In this document: positions 25,921 to 34,548 of the stretch, in pieces | How positions within the stretch are numbered: the first letter of the stretch is position 1 | How the letters are laid out: each line of letters opens with the position of its first letter | DNA from: JANXUC01 sp043749225 | GTDB taxonomy: Bacteria > Acidobacteriota > Terriglobia > Terriglobales > Acidobacteriaceae | Assembly: GCA_043749225.1 (NCBI GenBank) | Contig: JAYVEP010000041.1 | Location: 1-41,770 of the forward strand | Reading direction: 5' to 3' | Length of the DNA stretch: 41,770 bases | Notes under the pieces: generated by a model | Seen by the model: the letters and a program-made list of their open reading frames with translations, nothing else | Database searches by the model: none | What the model was told of the DNA's origin: nothing | Position numbers and translations under genes: made by a program

Positions 25921-26460
25921 ATGAAGCGTTTTACCCTCACCTCCCTCACTCTCGCGCTCGCACTGGCGGCTAGCAGCATTTCCTTCGCTCAAGACAAAGA
26001 CAAGAGCAAGCGTCCCAGTCCGCCCGCCCAGGCACAATGCAAATTTGCCGACGGCAAGACCATCACCGTCGATTACTCCAGCCCGCGCGCCAAAGGTCGC
26101 AAGATTTACGGCGGACTCGTTCCGTTCGGAAAAGAATGGCGCACCGGCGCGAACGACGCAACCACTTTCGTGACTACCGCAGATCTGACAATTGGCGGGA
26201 AAAATGTGCCTGCCGGCAAGTACACCCTGTACACGACTCCCAACGAAAAAAGCTGGACGCTCATGATTAACAAGCAGACCGGCCAATGGGGCACGGAATA
26301 CGATGCCAAGCAGGACCTGCTGCAGGCCGAGATGCAAGTGAGCGAGCTGCCCTCCGCCGTAGAAAACTTCACCATCAGCTTCCATGAAATGGGCAAAGGC
26401 TGCCACATTTATCTGGATTGGGAGAAGACCCGCGCTGCGGCGGAAATTACCGAGAAGTAA
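25921..26460 (+). CDS. secreted DUF2911 family protein
   Basis: A 179-residue exported protein. The signal peptide is MKRFTLTSLTLALALAASSI with a probable cut after FAQ (about residue 23). The mature part is the DUF2911 domain, seen in VDYSSPRAKGRKIYGGLVPFGKEWRTGANDAT, LTIGGKNVPAGKYTLYTTP, WTLMINKQTGQWG and the final VENFTISF. The domain is common in Bacteroidota and Acidobacteriota, secreted, and of unknown function. The ATG at 25921 follows AAGGAG (25907-25912) with eight bases between. Its 3' end is followed by a palindromic repeat before gcvPB. Confidence 0.92.
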   Translation: MKRFTLTSLTLALALAASSISFAQDKDKSKRPSPPAQAQCKFADGKTITVDYSSPRAKGRKIYGGLVPFGKEWRTGANDATTFVTTADLTIGGKNVPAGKYTLYTTPNEKSWTLMINKQTGQWGTEYDAKQDLLQAEMQVSELPSAVENFTISFHEMGKGCHIYLDWEKTRAAAEITEK

Positions 26461-26476
26461 TCAGACCAAAGAGTAG

Positions 26477-26570
26477 ATTTGTCATTCCGAGCGAAGCGAG
26501 GAATCCCTCTACTACCAACGAATTTTCGACCGAGCAGGGATTCCTCGCTGGAACGATTGGAATGACAAAT
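26477..26570. repeat. inverted repeat between DUF2911 gene and gcvPB
   Basis: Left arm ATTTGTCATTCCGAGCGAAG then CGAGGAATCCCT (26477-26508); right arm AGGGATTCCTCGCTGG...GGAATGACAAAT (to 26570). The ends pair exactly and the middle imperfectly. It occupies most of the 130-base gap between two convergent genes. Confidence 0.8.
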
Positions 26571-26590
26571 CCTGCTTGCAGAGCGAATTT

Positions 26591-28075
26591 CTAGCTCGGA
26601 CGTTTCCATCTCAGAACAGGCTTCCGCGCCGCAGCTGTCTCGTCCAGCCGCGAGATACGCGTATTGTGGGGCGCATCCAGTATCGTCTGCGGCTCGTTTT
26701 CAGCTTCTTGCGCGATTGACTTCATCGCTTCCACAAACAAATCCAACTCTTCTTTGGATTCACTCTCCGTTGGCTCAATCATCAGCGCGCCCGCAACAAT
26801 CAGCGGAAACGCCGTCGTATAGGGGTGGAAGCCGTAATCGATCAGCCGCTTGGCCAGGTCCATCGTCTTGATGCCGTTCTTGCTCTGCAACTTATCGCTG
26901 AAAACAACTTCATGCATCGAAGGCGTGGAGTAGGGCAAATCAAATGTGCCGGTAAGCTCTTTGCGGATGTAGTTGGCGTTGAGCACCGCATCTTCTGTGG
27001 TCTGTCGCAAACCATCCGGACCGTTGGCCATGATGTAAGCCAGCGCCCGGACAAACATACCGAAGTTGCCATAAAACGCCCTAACGCGGCCCACCGACTG
27101 CGGACGATCATACTCGAATCCAAGCGTCCCATCCGGCTTGGTTACCACGACTGGCGACGGCAGAAACGGCTCCAGAATCTGTTTACACGCGACCGGGCCA
27201 GAACCCGGACCTCCACCGCCATGTGGCGTAGAAAACGTCTTGTGCAAATTCAAGTGCATCACATCAACACCGAAATCGCCGGGACGCGCCTTGCCAACCA
27301 GCGCGTTCATATTCGCGCCATCCATGTAAAGCAGGCCACCCTTGGCATGAAGAATGTCCGCAATCTTATGGATTTCCTGTTCAAATACCCCCAGCGTATT
27401 CGGGTTCGTGAGCATCAGCGCAGCCACGTCGTCATTCATTTGCGCTGCCAAGGCCGCGGGGTCCACCATGCCGTGCTCGTTGGACTTCAAATTCTCCACG
27501 GCGTAGTCCACCATGGCCGCCGTCGCGGGGTTTGTTCCATGCGCGGAATCTGGAATCAAGACCTTCTTGCGAGCATTGCCTTTCGATTCGTGGTAAGCAC
27601 GGACCATCAGCAACCCGGTCATTTCGCCTTGCGCACCCGCAGCGGGCTGCAAGGTAATCGTATCCATGCCCGTGATTTCGACCAGCGCGTCGCTTAGCAC
27701 TTTCAGAATGCGCAGCGCCCCTTGGGAAATCTTTTCCGGCGCATACGGATGCGCGTTGGCCAAGCGGTCCAGTCGCACCACAACTTCATTCACGCGCGGA
27801 TTGTATTTCATCGTGCAGGAACCCAGCGGATACATTCCCAGATCAATCGCGTAGTTCCAGGTCGATAGCCGCGTAAAGTGCCGAATAATCTCAATCTCGC
27901 TCACTTCCGGCATCTCACCCAAGTCGCTTCTTACCGAAGACCCCAATAGTTTTTCAGCATCCACTTCTGGAACATCCAACGGAGGCAGCTTCCAGGCAGC
28001 TTTCCCCGGCGACGACTTTTCAAAAATCAATCCTTCGTTCTGGCTGATGTGGCGGGTCGCTTTTGTAATGCTCAC
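26591..28075 (-). CDS. gcvPB: glycine dehydrogenase (decarboxylating) subunit 2, P protein
   Basis: A 494-residue PLP protein, the C-terminal half of the split P protein of glycine cleavage. The PLP lysine lies in HLNLHKTFSTPHGGGGPG; other marks are YPLGSCTMKYNPRVNE, QPAAGAQGEMTGLL, DSAHGTNPATAAM and MNALVGKARPG. With subunit 1 it decarboxylates glycine and passes aminomethyl to the lipoyl arm of GcvH. Translation starts at the GTG at 28075, overlapping the gcvPA stop as GTGA. It is the last gene of the gcvT-H-PA-PB operon. The tail (AAARKPVLRWKRPS) is slightly longer than usual for subunit 2. Confidence 0.96.
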   Translation of the reverse strand: MSITKATRHISQNEGLIFEKSSPGKAAWKLPPLDVPEVDAEKLLGSSVRSDLGEMPEVSEIEIIRHFTRLSTWNYAIDLGMYPLGSCTMKYNPRVNEVVVRLDRLANAHPYAPEKISQGALRILKVLSDALVEITGMDTITLQPAAGAQGEMTGLLMVRAYHESKGNARKKVLIPDSAHGTNPATAAMVDYAVENLKSNEHGMVDPAALAAQMNDDVAALMLTNPNTLGVFEQEIHKIADILHAKGGLLYMDGANMNALVGKARPGDFGVDVMHLNLHKTFSTPHGGGGPGSGPVACKQILEPFLPSPVVVTKPDGTLGFEYDRPQSVGRVRAFYGNFGMFVRALAYIMANGPDGLRQTTEDAVLNANYIRKELTGTFDLPYSTPSMHEVVFSDKLQSKNGIKTMDLAKRLIDYGFHPYTTAFPLIVAGALMIEPTESESKEELDLFVEAMKSIAQEAENEPQTILDAPHNTRISRLDETAAARKPVLRWKRPS

Positions 28076-29448
28076 TGCGCCACCTCCTGCATCCGGGGCT
28101 CGTTCGTCTTGGCCGACTCTTCGTACTCAGAAAGTAACCCGCACACAGTATCCATAACACTCCGCGGCGTCAGTTCCGTGCAGCACCACAGCGCAGCATT
28201 GCCCAATTCCGGATAAAACCGCTTCAACGGAAAGCCGCCAACGATCTTGTGCCCTAGCAGCCGACTGTTGAGCACACTAGAATCCTCGGTCGTCTGCACT
28301 ACAAATTCATGAAATCGAGGTGCATCTGAAAACAACACCTGCGCTTCTTTGCCAAAGTGGTCCGCTGCATACGCGGCCTTCGCCAGATTCTGTTTGGCGA
28401 GCTCTCGCAGACCCACGCGCCCATAAACTGTCATGAAGATGTTCGCCATCAATGCAACCAGCGCCTGGTTCGTGCAGATGTTCGACGTTGCCTTCTCACG
28501 GCGGATATGCTGCTCGCGCGTGGCCAGCGTTAACACAAAACCGCGATTACCGTGCTTGTCTGTCGTCTGTCCCGCCAGGCGTCCGGGCAGTTGGCGCACA
28601 AACTTCTCACGCGTCGCCAGCACTCCGCAATACGGACCACCGAAGCCAAGAGGCACACCAAATGACTGCGCTTCCATCGCGACAATGTCGGCCTCACTCG
28701 GAGGCTTAACAATCCCCAGTGAAATCGCTTCTGTAATTGAAACAACAAGCAGCGCCCCTTTGCTGTGGGCTAACTCCGCAATGGCGGTTACATCCTCGAT
28801 AGTTCCAAAGAAGTTCGGAGACTGGATCAATACGCAAGCCGTGTCACTAGTGATCGCTGGTTCTAACGCCGCAATATCCACGCGACCATTCTTGGCAAAG
28901 CTCACCGTGCTCAGCGGCAGGCCCTGATGCGTGGCGTACGTCTTGATCACCTGCTGATATTCAGGATGCACACTCCGCGCCACCACCGCGGAGCTGCGTC
29001 CCGTAACCCGCACCGCCATCATGATGGCTTCGGCGGCGGCCGTGGAACCGTCATACATGGACGCGTTGGCTACCTCCATGCCAGTCAGCTCGCAGATCAT
29101 GCTCTGAAACTCAAAAATTGCTTGCAGTGTGCCTTGCGATATCTCCGCCTGATACGGCGTGTAAGCAGTTAAGAACTCGCCGCGTGAAATCAGCGCATCA
29201 ATTATCACGGGACGATAATGGTTGTAGGCGCCTGCGCCTAGGAACGTTGTAAATCCCTCGCCGTTCTCGCGGGCGCGTTGTTGAAACCAATCCACAATTT
29301 CGGATTCCGCCATCTGGCGCGGAATGTTCAAATCGCGCTGCAAACGGTACTCTGCCGGGATTGGCGCGAAAAGATCGTCGATAGAACCGACGCCAATCGT
29401 CTGCAACATGGAGGCGCGGTCCGTGGGTGACTTGGGAAGATAGCGCAT
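28072..29448 (-). CDS. gcvPA: glycine dehydrogenase (decarboxylating) subunit 1, P protein
   Basis: A 458-residue protein, the N-terminal half of the split glycine decarboxylase. Typical blocks are RYLPKSPTDRASMLQTIGV at the N-terminus, FLGAGAYNHYRPVIIDALISRGEFLTAYTPYQAEISQGTLQAIFEFQ, MYDGSTAAAEAIMMA, and FGGPYCGVLATREKFVRQLPGRL; GNRGFVLTLATREQHIRREKATSNICTNQAL is also diagnostic. It forms the dimer partner of GcvPB. The ATG at 29448 starts right at the RYLP motif. It is separated from gcvH by 123 bases and overlaps gcvPB by four. Conserved throughout, no anomalies. Confidence 0.96.
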   Translation of the reverse strand: MRYLPKSPTDRASMLQTIGVGSIDDLFAPIPAEYRLQRDLNIPRQMAESEIVDWFQQRARENGEGFTTFLGAGAYNHYRPVIIDALISRGEFLTAYTPYQAEISQGTLQAIFEFQSMICELTGMEVANASMYDGSTAAAEAIMMAVRVTGRSSAVVARSVHPEYQQVIKTYATHQGLPLSTVSFAKNGRVDIAALEPAITSDTACVLIQSPNFFGTIEDVTAIAELAHSKGALLVVSITEAISLGIVKPPSEADIVAMEAQSFGVPLGFGGPYCGVLATREKFVRQLPGRLAGQTTDKHGNRGFVLTLATREQHIRREKATSNICTNQALVALMANIFMTVYGRVGLRELAKQNLAKAAYAADHFGKEAQVLFSDAPRFHEFVVQTTEDSSVLNSRLLGHKIVGGFPLKRFYPELGNAALWCCTELTPRSVMDTVCGLLSEYEESAKTNEPRMQEVAQ

Positions 29449-29571
29449 AAGGATTATCTATTTAGTTTAGACGATGTTCGTAATCAGACCGATGCAATCA
29501 AGCAAGCAAACCATGCCCCCGTGGTACAAATCGCCGTCAGCGTTTTCCTGGCAGGTGAATCCGACCTCCGC

Positions 29572-29961
29572 CTACTTCCCCGCTTCTTCCGCTACGAACT
29601 TTTCGTAGTCCGCCGCGGACAGCAGCGCATTCAGTTCGGCGGCGTCTTTCAACGTAATTTTCAGCATCCAACTGCCGTGCGCATCTTTGTTCACGGCTTC
29701 CGGCGCGGTCGTCAAACCATCGTTTACCGCAGTCACCGTGCCCGAGGCGGGCGCATACAAATCTGAAACGGCTTTCACCGACTCCACGGAACCAAACATT
29801 TTCCCAGCCACAATCTCCGAGCCCACCTTAGGCAAATCGACAAAAACGATGTCGCCCAGCGATTCCTGCGCATAATGCGTGATGCCGATGGAAGCAGAAC
29901 CGCCGTCAGCCATCACCCATTCATGTTCCTTCGTGTATTTGCGATCCGCCGGATATGCCAT
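29572..29961 (-). CDS. gcvH: glycine cleavage system H protein
   Basis: A 129-residue lipoyl carrier. The lipoylated lysine is Lys63 in GSVESVKAVSDLYAP; YTKEHEWV near the N-terminus and the GITHYAQESLGDIVFVDLP block are diagnostic. It shuttles the aminomethyl group from the P protein to GcvT and the dihydrolipoyl form to the L protein. The L protein (dihydrolipoamide dehydrogenase) is not in this window, as is common because it is shared with other complexes. It lies 33 bases after gcvT on the same strand. Confidence 0.96.
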   Translation of the reverse strand: MAYPADRKYTKEHEWVMADGGSASIGITHYAQESLGDIVFVDLPKVGSEIVAGKMFGSVESVKAVSDLYAPASGTVTAVNDGLTTAPEAVNKDAHGSWMLKITLKDAAELNALLSAADYEKFVAEEAGK

Positions 29962-29994
29962 ATGCCCCTCGGAAATTAGATTTAGGAATTGAAC

Positions 29995-31116
29995 TTAGCT
30001 CTTCGGTCTCTTGTAAAACGGAGTCGGAATCACCTGTGCCGTCACGCCCTGTCCGCGAATTTCCACTTGCAGCGGCGTTCCCAACGCTGCAAAACTTGGC
30101 GGCACATACGCGAGGGCGATGTTCTTTTTCACGAACGGACCAGGAGAACCACTCGTCACATACCCAATCGCCGCGCCAGCCAGGTCCAGGACCCTATACC
30201 CATCGCGAGCAATGCCGCGGCCCGTCATCTCCACACCAACCAAAGTCTTCGCCAAGCCCGCAGCTTTAGCTGTTTCAAGCGCAGTGCGGCCAATGAAATC
30301 AGCCTTCTCCATCTTGCAAAAACGGGCCAACCCAGCTTCCCACACGTTGATGGCGTCTGAAATTTCGTGCTCATACAGGGGCATTTTCGATTCCAGCCGC
30401 AACGTATTCCGCGCTCCTAGACCGCAGGCCACTGCGCCGAATTCCTTGCCCGTTTCCAGCACCTTGTTCCAAACCATTGCGCTCGTCGCTTCGTCGGAAG
30501 GAACGTAAATCTCAAATCCGTCCTCGCCCGTGTACCCCGTGCGTCCAATCAGCACGTTCTTCAATCCGCAAACCGTACCATACGTGAACCAATAATTCTT
30601 CACCACGCCCAAGTTTGCATCGGTGAGCTTCTGCAGCAGCAAATGCGCCTTCGGTCCTTGAATCGCAATCTGCGTGTAGTCGTCGCTGAGGTCGGTAACT
30701 TTGCAATCAAACTGGCGCGTGTTGTCGCGCACCCAGGCAAAATCCTTCTCGCGAGTACCCGCATTAATCACCAGCAAATAATCGTCTTCACCCAGCCGAT
30801 GCACAATCACGTCATCCACGAACGTGCCTTGCGGATAGAGCAGCGCGGAGTACTGTGCCTGTCCGATCGCGAGCTTCGCGGCATCATTCATGCTGACGTG
30901 CTGAACGGCTGCCAAGGCCTGCGGCCCCACCACACGGATGTCACCCATGTGGCTGACATCGAAGATCCCCACGCTCGTGCGCACCGCCATATGTTCGGCC
31001 ACCAGGCCTCCGCTGCAGGGGTATTCCACTGGCATATTCCAGCCGTTGAAGTCCACCATCTTCGCGCCCATCTGGCGATGGACGGCGTTCAGCGCGGTTT
31101 TGCGAATGGTCGGCAC
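29995..31116 (-). CDS. gcvT: glycine cleavage system aminomethyltransferase
   Basis: A 373-residue tetrahydrofolate-dependent enzyme that releases ammonia from aminomethyl-GcvH and makes methylene-tetrahydrofolate. Diagnostic blocks are RQMGAKMVDFNGWNMPVEY, GIFDVSHMGDIRVVG, YTGEDGFEIYVP and LGARNTLRLESKMPLYEHEI. The GTG at 31116 is chosen because AGGAA stands six bases before it and the protein then begins at the usual TALNAVHRQ region; a GTG at 31164 is in frame but adds 16 residues with no ribosome binding site. First gene of the operon. I checked its upstream region for a glycine riboswitch and saw none. Confidence 0.94.
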   Translation of the reverse strand: MPTIRKTALNAVHRQMGAKMVDFNGWNMPVEYPCSGGLVAEHMAVRTSVGIFDVSHMGDIRVVGPQALAAVQHVSMNDAAKLAIGQAQYSALLYPQGTFVDDVIVHRLGEDDYLLVINAGTREKDFAWVRDNTRQFDCKVTDLSDDYTQIAIQGPKAHLLLQKLTDANLGVVKNYWFTYGTVCGLKNVLIGRTGYTGEDGFEIYVPSDEATSAMVWNKVLETGKEFGAVACGLGARNTLRLESKMPLYEHEISDAINVWEAGLARFCKMEKADFIGRTALETAKAAGLAKTLVGVEMTGRGIARDGYRVLDLAGAAIGYVTSGSPGPFVKKNIALAYVPPSFAALGTPLQVEIRGQGVTAQVIPTPFYKRPKS

Positions 31117-31326
31117 ACTAACTTCCTGAACGGACAAAACCACCTCGGCAAGCAGGCCTGGCACTGCGGGAATGCGAACTCATTAACGTATCACGCGGAT
31201 TTTTTGGCGGTCAATCCAGGGCTGAGGAAAACTCGCCTGCGTTGCCTACCGAGAAAATCGACGGCATAACACACCAGTTACGAAAGGCACTTGGAATCAA
31301 CGTTCTGCGGGCGGTAGATTGGAATC
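31117..31326. other. divergent intergenic region upstream of gcvT and the Cys-rich gene
   Basis: About 210 bases separating two divergent genes. It should contain both promoters. No riboswitch, repeat or clear consensus promoter was recognised. Confidence 0.4.
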
Positions 31327-31509
31327 ATGGCTACCCTGAACGGTCGATTCGTGTGCAGTCAGTGCGACTCCACGGAAGACAAGTGCAATTGCGTCAAGTA
31401 TTGCTGCCTCTGCAATGCGTTGGAAGGTATACGCCTCTGCGCTGACGGCCTCCTGTACTGCGAACCCTGCCGCGAAGCCTGCGATCACCAGGTGGAAGTG
31501 CGACTTTAA
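31327..31509 (+). CDS. cysteine-rich microprotein, probable zinc-binding
   Basis: A 60-residue protein with eleven cysteines: CxxC (10, 13), CxC (20, 22), CCxC (26, 27, 29), then Cys38, CxxC (45, 48) and Cys52, plus a His near the end. This spacing suits three or so zinc sites, as in small ribbon or treble-clef proteins, and argues for a real protein although it is so short. The family is not known to me. The ATG at 31327 is the first in frame. Its stop TAA ends at 31509, and the stop of the convergent mutase gene begins at 31510, so there is no gap at all between the two genes. Confidence 0.75.
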   Translation: MATLNGRFVCSQCDSTEDKCNCVKYCCLCNALEGIRLCADGLLYCEPCREACDHQVEVRL

Positions 31510-33123
31510 CTACACCACCACGGCTTCCCGATATTCTCCAAAAACCTTCCTCAACGTATCGGAAATTTCGCCGACAGTTGCGTAGGCTTCCACCGCCGTT
31601 AAGATTCGCGGCATCAAATTGTCGCCAGCACGAGCTGTTTCTTCCACGCCCTTCAGAGCGTCCTGCCAGGGCTTCGCATCGCGTCGCGCCCGCAACGCCC
31701 GCACGCGTTCAATCTGTTTTGGTTCCAGCGATGGATCGATATGCTGAATCGGTACAGCCTTTTCTTCGCCCACTTTAAAGCGGTTCACCCCGACGACAAC
31801 TGCTTCTTCAAGGTCGACAGACTTCTGATATTCATACGCGGCATTCTGGATTTCCTGTTGCACATAGCCGCGTTCAATCGCCTTCAGCATTCCGCCCATG
31901 GCCTCGATCTTCTCCAGATACGCCAACGCCCGCTTCTCCATCTCATTCGTCAGCGACTCAATGTAGTACGACCCCGCCAGCGGATCAACCGTATTTGGAA
32001 CACCCGTCTCGTACCCAACAATCTGCTGCGTGCGAAGCGCAATCCGCGCCGCATTTTCCGTTGGCAAGGCCAGCGCTTCATCAAACGAATTCGTATGCAG
32101 CGACTGCGTCCCGCCCAGCACCGCCGCCATCGCCTGCAGCGCCGTGCGGACAATATTGTTCTCCGGCTGCTGCGCGGTCAGAGTCGATCCCGCCGTTTGG
32201 GCATGAAACCGCAGCATCCACGATTTCGGATTCTTGGCCTTAAACTTCTCCCGCATAATGCGCGCCCACATCCGCCGCGCACACCGGAATTTCGCTACTT
32301 CTTCCAGGAAGTTGTTGTGGGCATTAAAGAAAAACGACAATCGCGGCGCGAACTTGTCTATGTCCAGTCCAGCCGCAAGAGCAGCTTCCACGTAGGCAAT
32401 CCCATCGCCCAAAGTAAATGCCACTTCCTGCACCGCCGTCGATCCCGCTTCCCGCATGTGGTAGCCGGAAATCGAAATCGTGTTCCATTCCGGAACATTC
32501 TCATTCGTCCAGGCAAACATGTCGGTGATAATCCGCATCGCTTGCGATGGCGGATAAATATAAGTCCCCCGCGCAATGTATTCCTTGAGCACATCGTTCT
32601 GCACCGTTCCAGAAAGCAGTCGAATATCCAACCCCTGCCGCCTCGCGACAGCCACATACAGCGCCAGCAAAATCGACGCCGTCGCATTGATCGTCATCGA
32701 CGTCGAAATCTTGGTCAGATCAATGCCGTCAAACAGCCGCTGCATGTCCTCGACGGAATCAATGGCCACGCCAACCTTGCCCACTTCCCCCAGGGCCAGC
32801 GCATGATCGGAATCCATCCCAATCTGCGTGGGCAAATCAAACGCCACGGAAAGCCCCGTCGTCCCCTGCGACAACAAATATTTGTAGCGCTTGTTCGATT
32901 CGTCGGCGTCGCCCATGCCCGCGTATTGCCGCATGGTCCACAGACGCCCGCGATACATCGTCGACTGCACGCCGCGTGTGAAGGGGTATTGCCCGGGGTA
33001 GCCGACTGAATTGGCAGTATTGGAACCAGCCAAATCCGCCGGAGCGTACACGGTTTGCACAGGAATGTGCGAGGAGGTTTCTGTAGGAAGCGCCGCAGCC
33101 GAATTGGTAGTTCTATTCTCCAT
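31510..33123 (-). CDS. methylmalonyl-CoA mutase large subunit
   Basis: A 537-residue catalytic TIM-barrel subunit of a B12-dependent acyl-CoA mutase. Diagnostic blocks are YPGQYPFTRGVQSTMYRGRLWTMRQYAGMG, GLSVAFDLPTQIGMDSDH, GKVGVAIDSVEDM and TAGSTLTAQQPENNIVRTA. RQYAG and ARGTYIYPP keep the Tyr and Arg that in methylmalonyl-CoA mutases contact the substrate carboxylate, so methylmalonyl-CoA is more likely than isobutyryl-CoA; this is inference. The C-terminal B12-binding domain is absent, as in the split two-subunit form; the small subunit is not in this window. The function would be interconversion of methylmalonyl-CoA and succinyl-CoA, at the end of propionyl-CoA breakdown. A HAD phosphatase gene precedes it on the same strand. 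Confidence 0.92.
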   Translation of the reverse strand: MENRTTNSAAALPTETSSHIPVQTVYAPADLAGSNTANSVGYPGQYPFTRGVQSTMYRGRLWTMRQYAGMGDADESNKRYKYLLSQGTTGLSVAFDLPTQIGMDSDHALALGEVGKVGVAIDSVEDMQRLFDGIDLTKISTSMTINATASILLALYVAVARRQGLDIRLLSGTVQNDVLKEYIARGTYIYPPSQAMRIITDMFAWTNENVPEWNTISISGYHMREAGSTAVQEVAFTLGDGIAYVEAALAAGLDIDKFAPRLSFFFNAHNNFLEEVAKFRCARRMWARIMREKFKAKNPKSWMLRFHAQTAGSTLTAQQPENNIVRTALQAMAAVLGGTQSLHTNSFDEALALPTENAARIALRTQQIVGYETGVPNTVDPLAGSYYIESLTNEMEKRALAYLEKIEAMGGMLKAIERGYVQQEIQNAAYEYQKSVDLEEAVVVGVNRFKVGEEKAVPIQHIDPSLEPKQIERVRALRARRDAKPWQDALKGVEETARAGDNLMPRILTAVEAYATVGEISDTLRKVFGEYREAVVV

Positions 33124-33193
33124 CGTGACCCTGCCTTCCAGACTTTCTAGCGAGGCTTTTTAGCGAGATTTTCTAGCAAAGGATCAAGCACCA

Positions 33194-33856
33194 TCAAACC
33201 GGAAGAGCAAGCACTTCATCCAGCATCGGCAAGTCAAACTGATCGCGAATCAACGGCAGCGTGTTTTCCGCCGTCTCGAATACCAGGCTGTGCATGCCCA
33301 GCCGGCGCGCTCCTTCAACATTGTGCAATTTGTCGTCCAGAAACAAGACTTCTTCGGGGGCCAACCGCAAGCCCTCCAGGCAATTCCGGTAAATCGCTTC
33401 CTCCGGCTTCACGCTGCGCACATCGCACGAGAAAATCAAGGGGTCGAACAGCGCAAGCCATTTCCGATTCTTGACCAGAAACAAGCTGACTTCCAGCGGC
33501 ATGTTGGAGAGCAGCGCCATCCGCACGCCAGCCAAACGCAACTGGTCCACCCATCTCAGCATCACAGGATTGGAATTGGCCCACCCCTCGCTATCCACCC
33601 GGTAAAGCTCTTCCAGAACTCCGGGCGTCAGCACAGACGCCTGTTCGCGTGCCACGGATTCCCAGTAAGACTTTCCATCTAAGTCCGCGCGGTCGTAGGC
33701 CAGACGCGTATGCCAGTAGCGTTCGCAAAAAACATCCAGCGGCAAGTTGCACAACCGCGCCATCTCCTCGGCGGCTCTCGGATCTTGGTCCAAACTAAGA
33801 ACATTGCCGTAATCGAAAACCACAGCCTGCACTTTAAGTTTTTGGTGATTCTTCAA
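33194..33856 (-). CDS. HAD superfamily hydrolase (subfamily IA)
   Basis: A 220-residue phosphatase-fold protein. Motif I is VFDYGNVL, motif II ALLSNMP (Ser/Asn), motif III CDVRSVKPEEAIY with the conserved Lys, and motif IV EVLFLDDKLHNVEGAR. The DxG form of motif I (second Asp replaced by Gly) occurs in the YihX-like branch, which acts on sugar phosphates; the actual substrate here is unknown. The start is uncertain: a TTG at 33856 follows GGAGAG with seven bases between, and a TTG at 33871 is also possible. It lies 70 bases upstream of the mutase gene on the same strand. Confidence 0.87.
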   Translation of the reverse strand: MKNHQKLKVQAVVFDYGNVLSLDQDPRAAEEMARLCNLPLDVFCERYWHTRLAYDRADLDGKSYWESVAREQASVLTPGVLEELYRVDSEGWANSNPVMLRWVDQLRLAGVRMALLSNMPLEVSLFLVKNRKWLALFDPLIFSCDVRSVKPEEAIYRNCLEGLRLAPEEVLFLDDKLHNVEGARRLGMHSLVFETAENTLPLIRDQFDLPMLDEVLALPV

Positions 33857-33908
33857 ATCGTGACTCTCCAAATTTCGCGCCGCGTTCTTCCAAAAAACTA
33901 TTAAGAAC

Positions 33909-33944
33909 TTGTCATTCCGAAGGACTTCAGCCCTGAGGAATCGC
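33909..33944. repeat. dispersed repeat TTGTCATTCCGAAGG...CTGAGGAATC
   Basis: TTGTCATTCCGAAGGACTTC followed by AGCCCTGAGGAATCGC. The first part is the same arm as in the other palindromic repeats; the second part is shared with 3767-3789 at the ccmE 3' end. Confidence 0.7.
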
Positions 33945-33986
33945 TTTTAGGCCGGATCCTCGACAAACTCTACAGCGGCAAGCCCC

Positions 33987-34322
33987 CTAAACCCGCCGCT
34001 TCCGAGCCCGCCAAAACGACGTAGCCCCAAAATAGACAAACACCAGGGTAAGTGCCCCGGCCGCCCAAACCTTGTTCATATTCACCGGGCCCGTGCCCAC
34101 TTTGTGGTATTCCCGCACCGCTGCCGTCCCTCCCAGCAGTGCCAAGACAAAGAAAACAAATCCAGTTACTTCCAACCACAGCACATGGAAAACCTTCGCA
34201 AACGACGACGACGCTGCCCGCACGCCGGACCAAATCGCTCCACCCAGACGGGTGCGCCCAGCCTGCTGCGTCACCACCCGGGCCGCTGCTCCTACTTTTC
34301 TCGCCGTGGACGCATTTCCCAT
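33987..34322 (-). CDS. hypothetical two-span membrane protein
   Basis: A 111-residue protein. After a basic, Ala/Gly-rich N-terminus (GNASTARKVGAAARVVTQQAGRTRLGG) come two likely membrane spans, VTGFVFFVLALLGGTAAV and AAGALTLVFVYFGATSFW, joined by a short loop (REYHKVGTGPVNMNKV), and a basic end (RARKRRV). No family is recognised. It precedes the HAD phosphatase gene on the same strand, with about 130 bases and one dispersed repeat between. The ATG at 34322 is the natural start. Confidence 0.75.
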   Translation of the reverse strand: MGNASTARKVGAAARVVTQQAGRTRLGGAIWSGVRAASSSFAKVFHVLWLEVTGFVFFVLALLGGTAAVREYHKVGTGPVNMNKVWAAGALTLVFVYFGATSFWRARKRRV

Positions 34323-34414
34323 GGATGAATTCTAGCAAGGTCCGGGTTACAATAAATCACTTGATTTCCGCCCCCCATCGGAACAAGGTCGAGGCACTTG
34401 GCATCTAAGACTTT

Positions 34415-34528
34415 ATGCTTGTCAGGATTGGCATTGTCGCAGGTGCCATGATCGGAATAGCAGCCGTAGTAGGTTGCATTCGGCTCCTGCTCGCAATCCT
34501 CGGCGTGGATATCCACTTCACGAGGTAA
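34415..34528 (+). CDS. possible 37-residue membrane peptide
   Basis: ATG at 34415 to TAA at 34528 encodes a short hydrophobic peptide (MLVRIGIVAGAMIGIAAVVG and then CIRLLLAILG...) that could be one membrane span. It ends 20 bases before the start of the next gene on the same strand. An overlapping antisense frame (34292-34516) is also open and has a plausible Cys-containing composition, so coding on either strand is uncertain. Confidence 0.25.
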   Translation: MLVRIGIVAGAMIGIAAVVGCIRLLLAILGVDIHFTR

Positions 34529-34548
34529 GCAATTCTGGGAGGACGGAA

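Noticed and set aside
29995..31164. longer gcvT starting at GTG 31164
   Set aside because: No ribosome binding site and no family support for the extra 16 residues; GTG 31116 has AGGAA at good distance.
31117..31326. glycine riboswitch before gcvT
   Set aside because: I read the minus strand of this region and saw none of the conserved glycine-aptamer blocks.
31741..33009. 422-codon plus-strand open frame over the mutase gene
   Set aside because: Its product is Arg/His/Gln-rich, typical of an antisense frame of a GC-rich gene; the mutase on the other strand is unmistakable.
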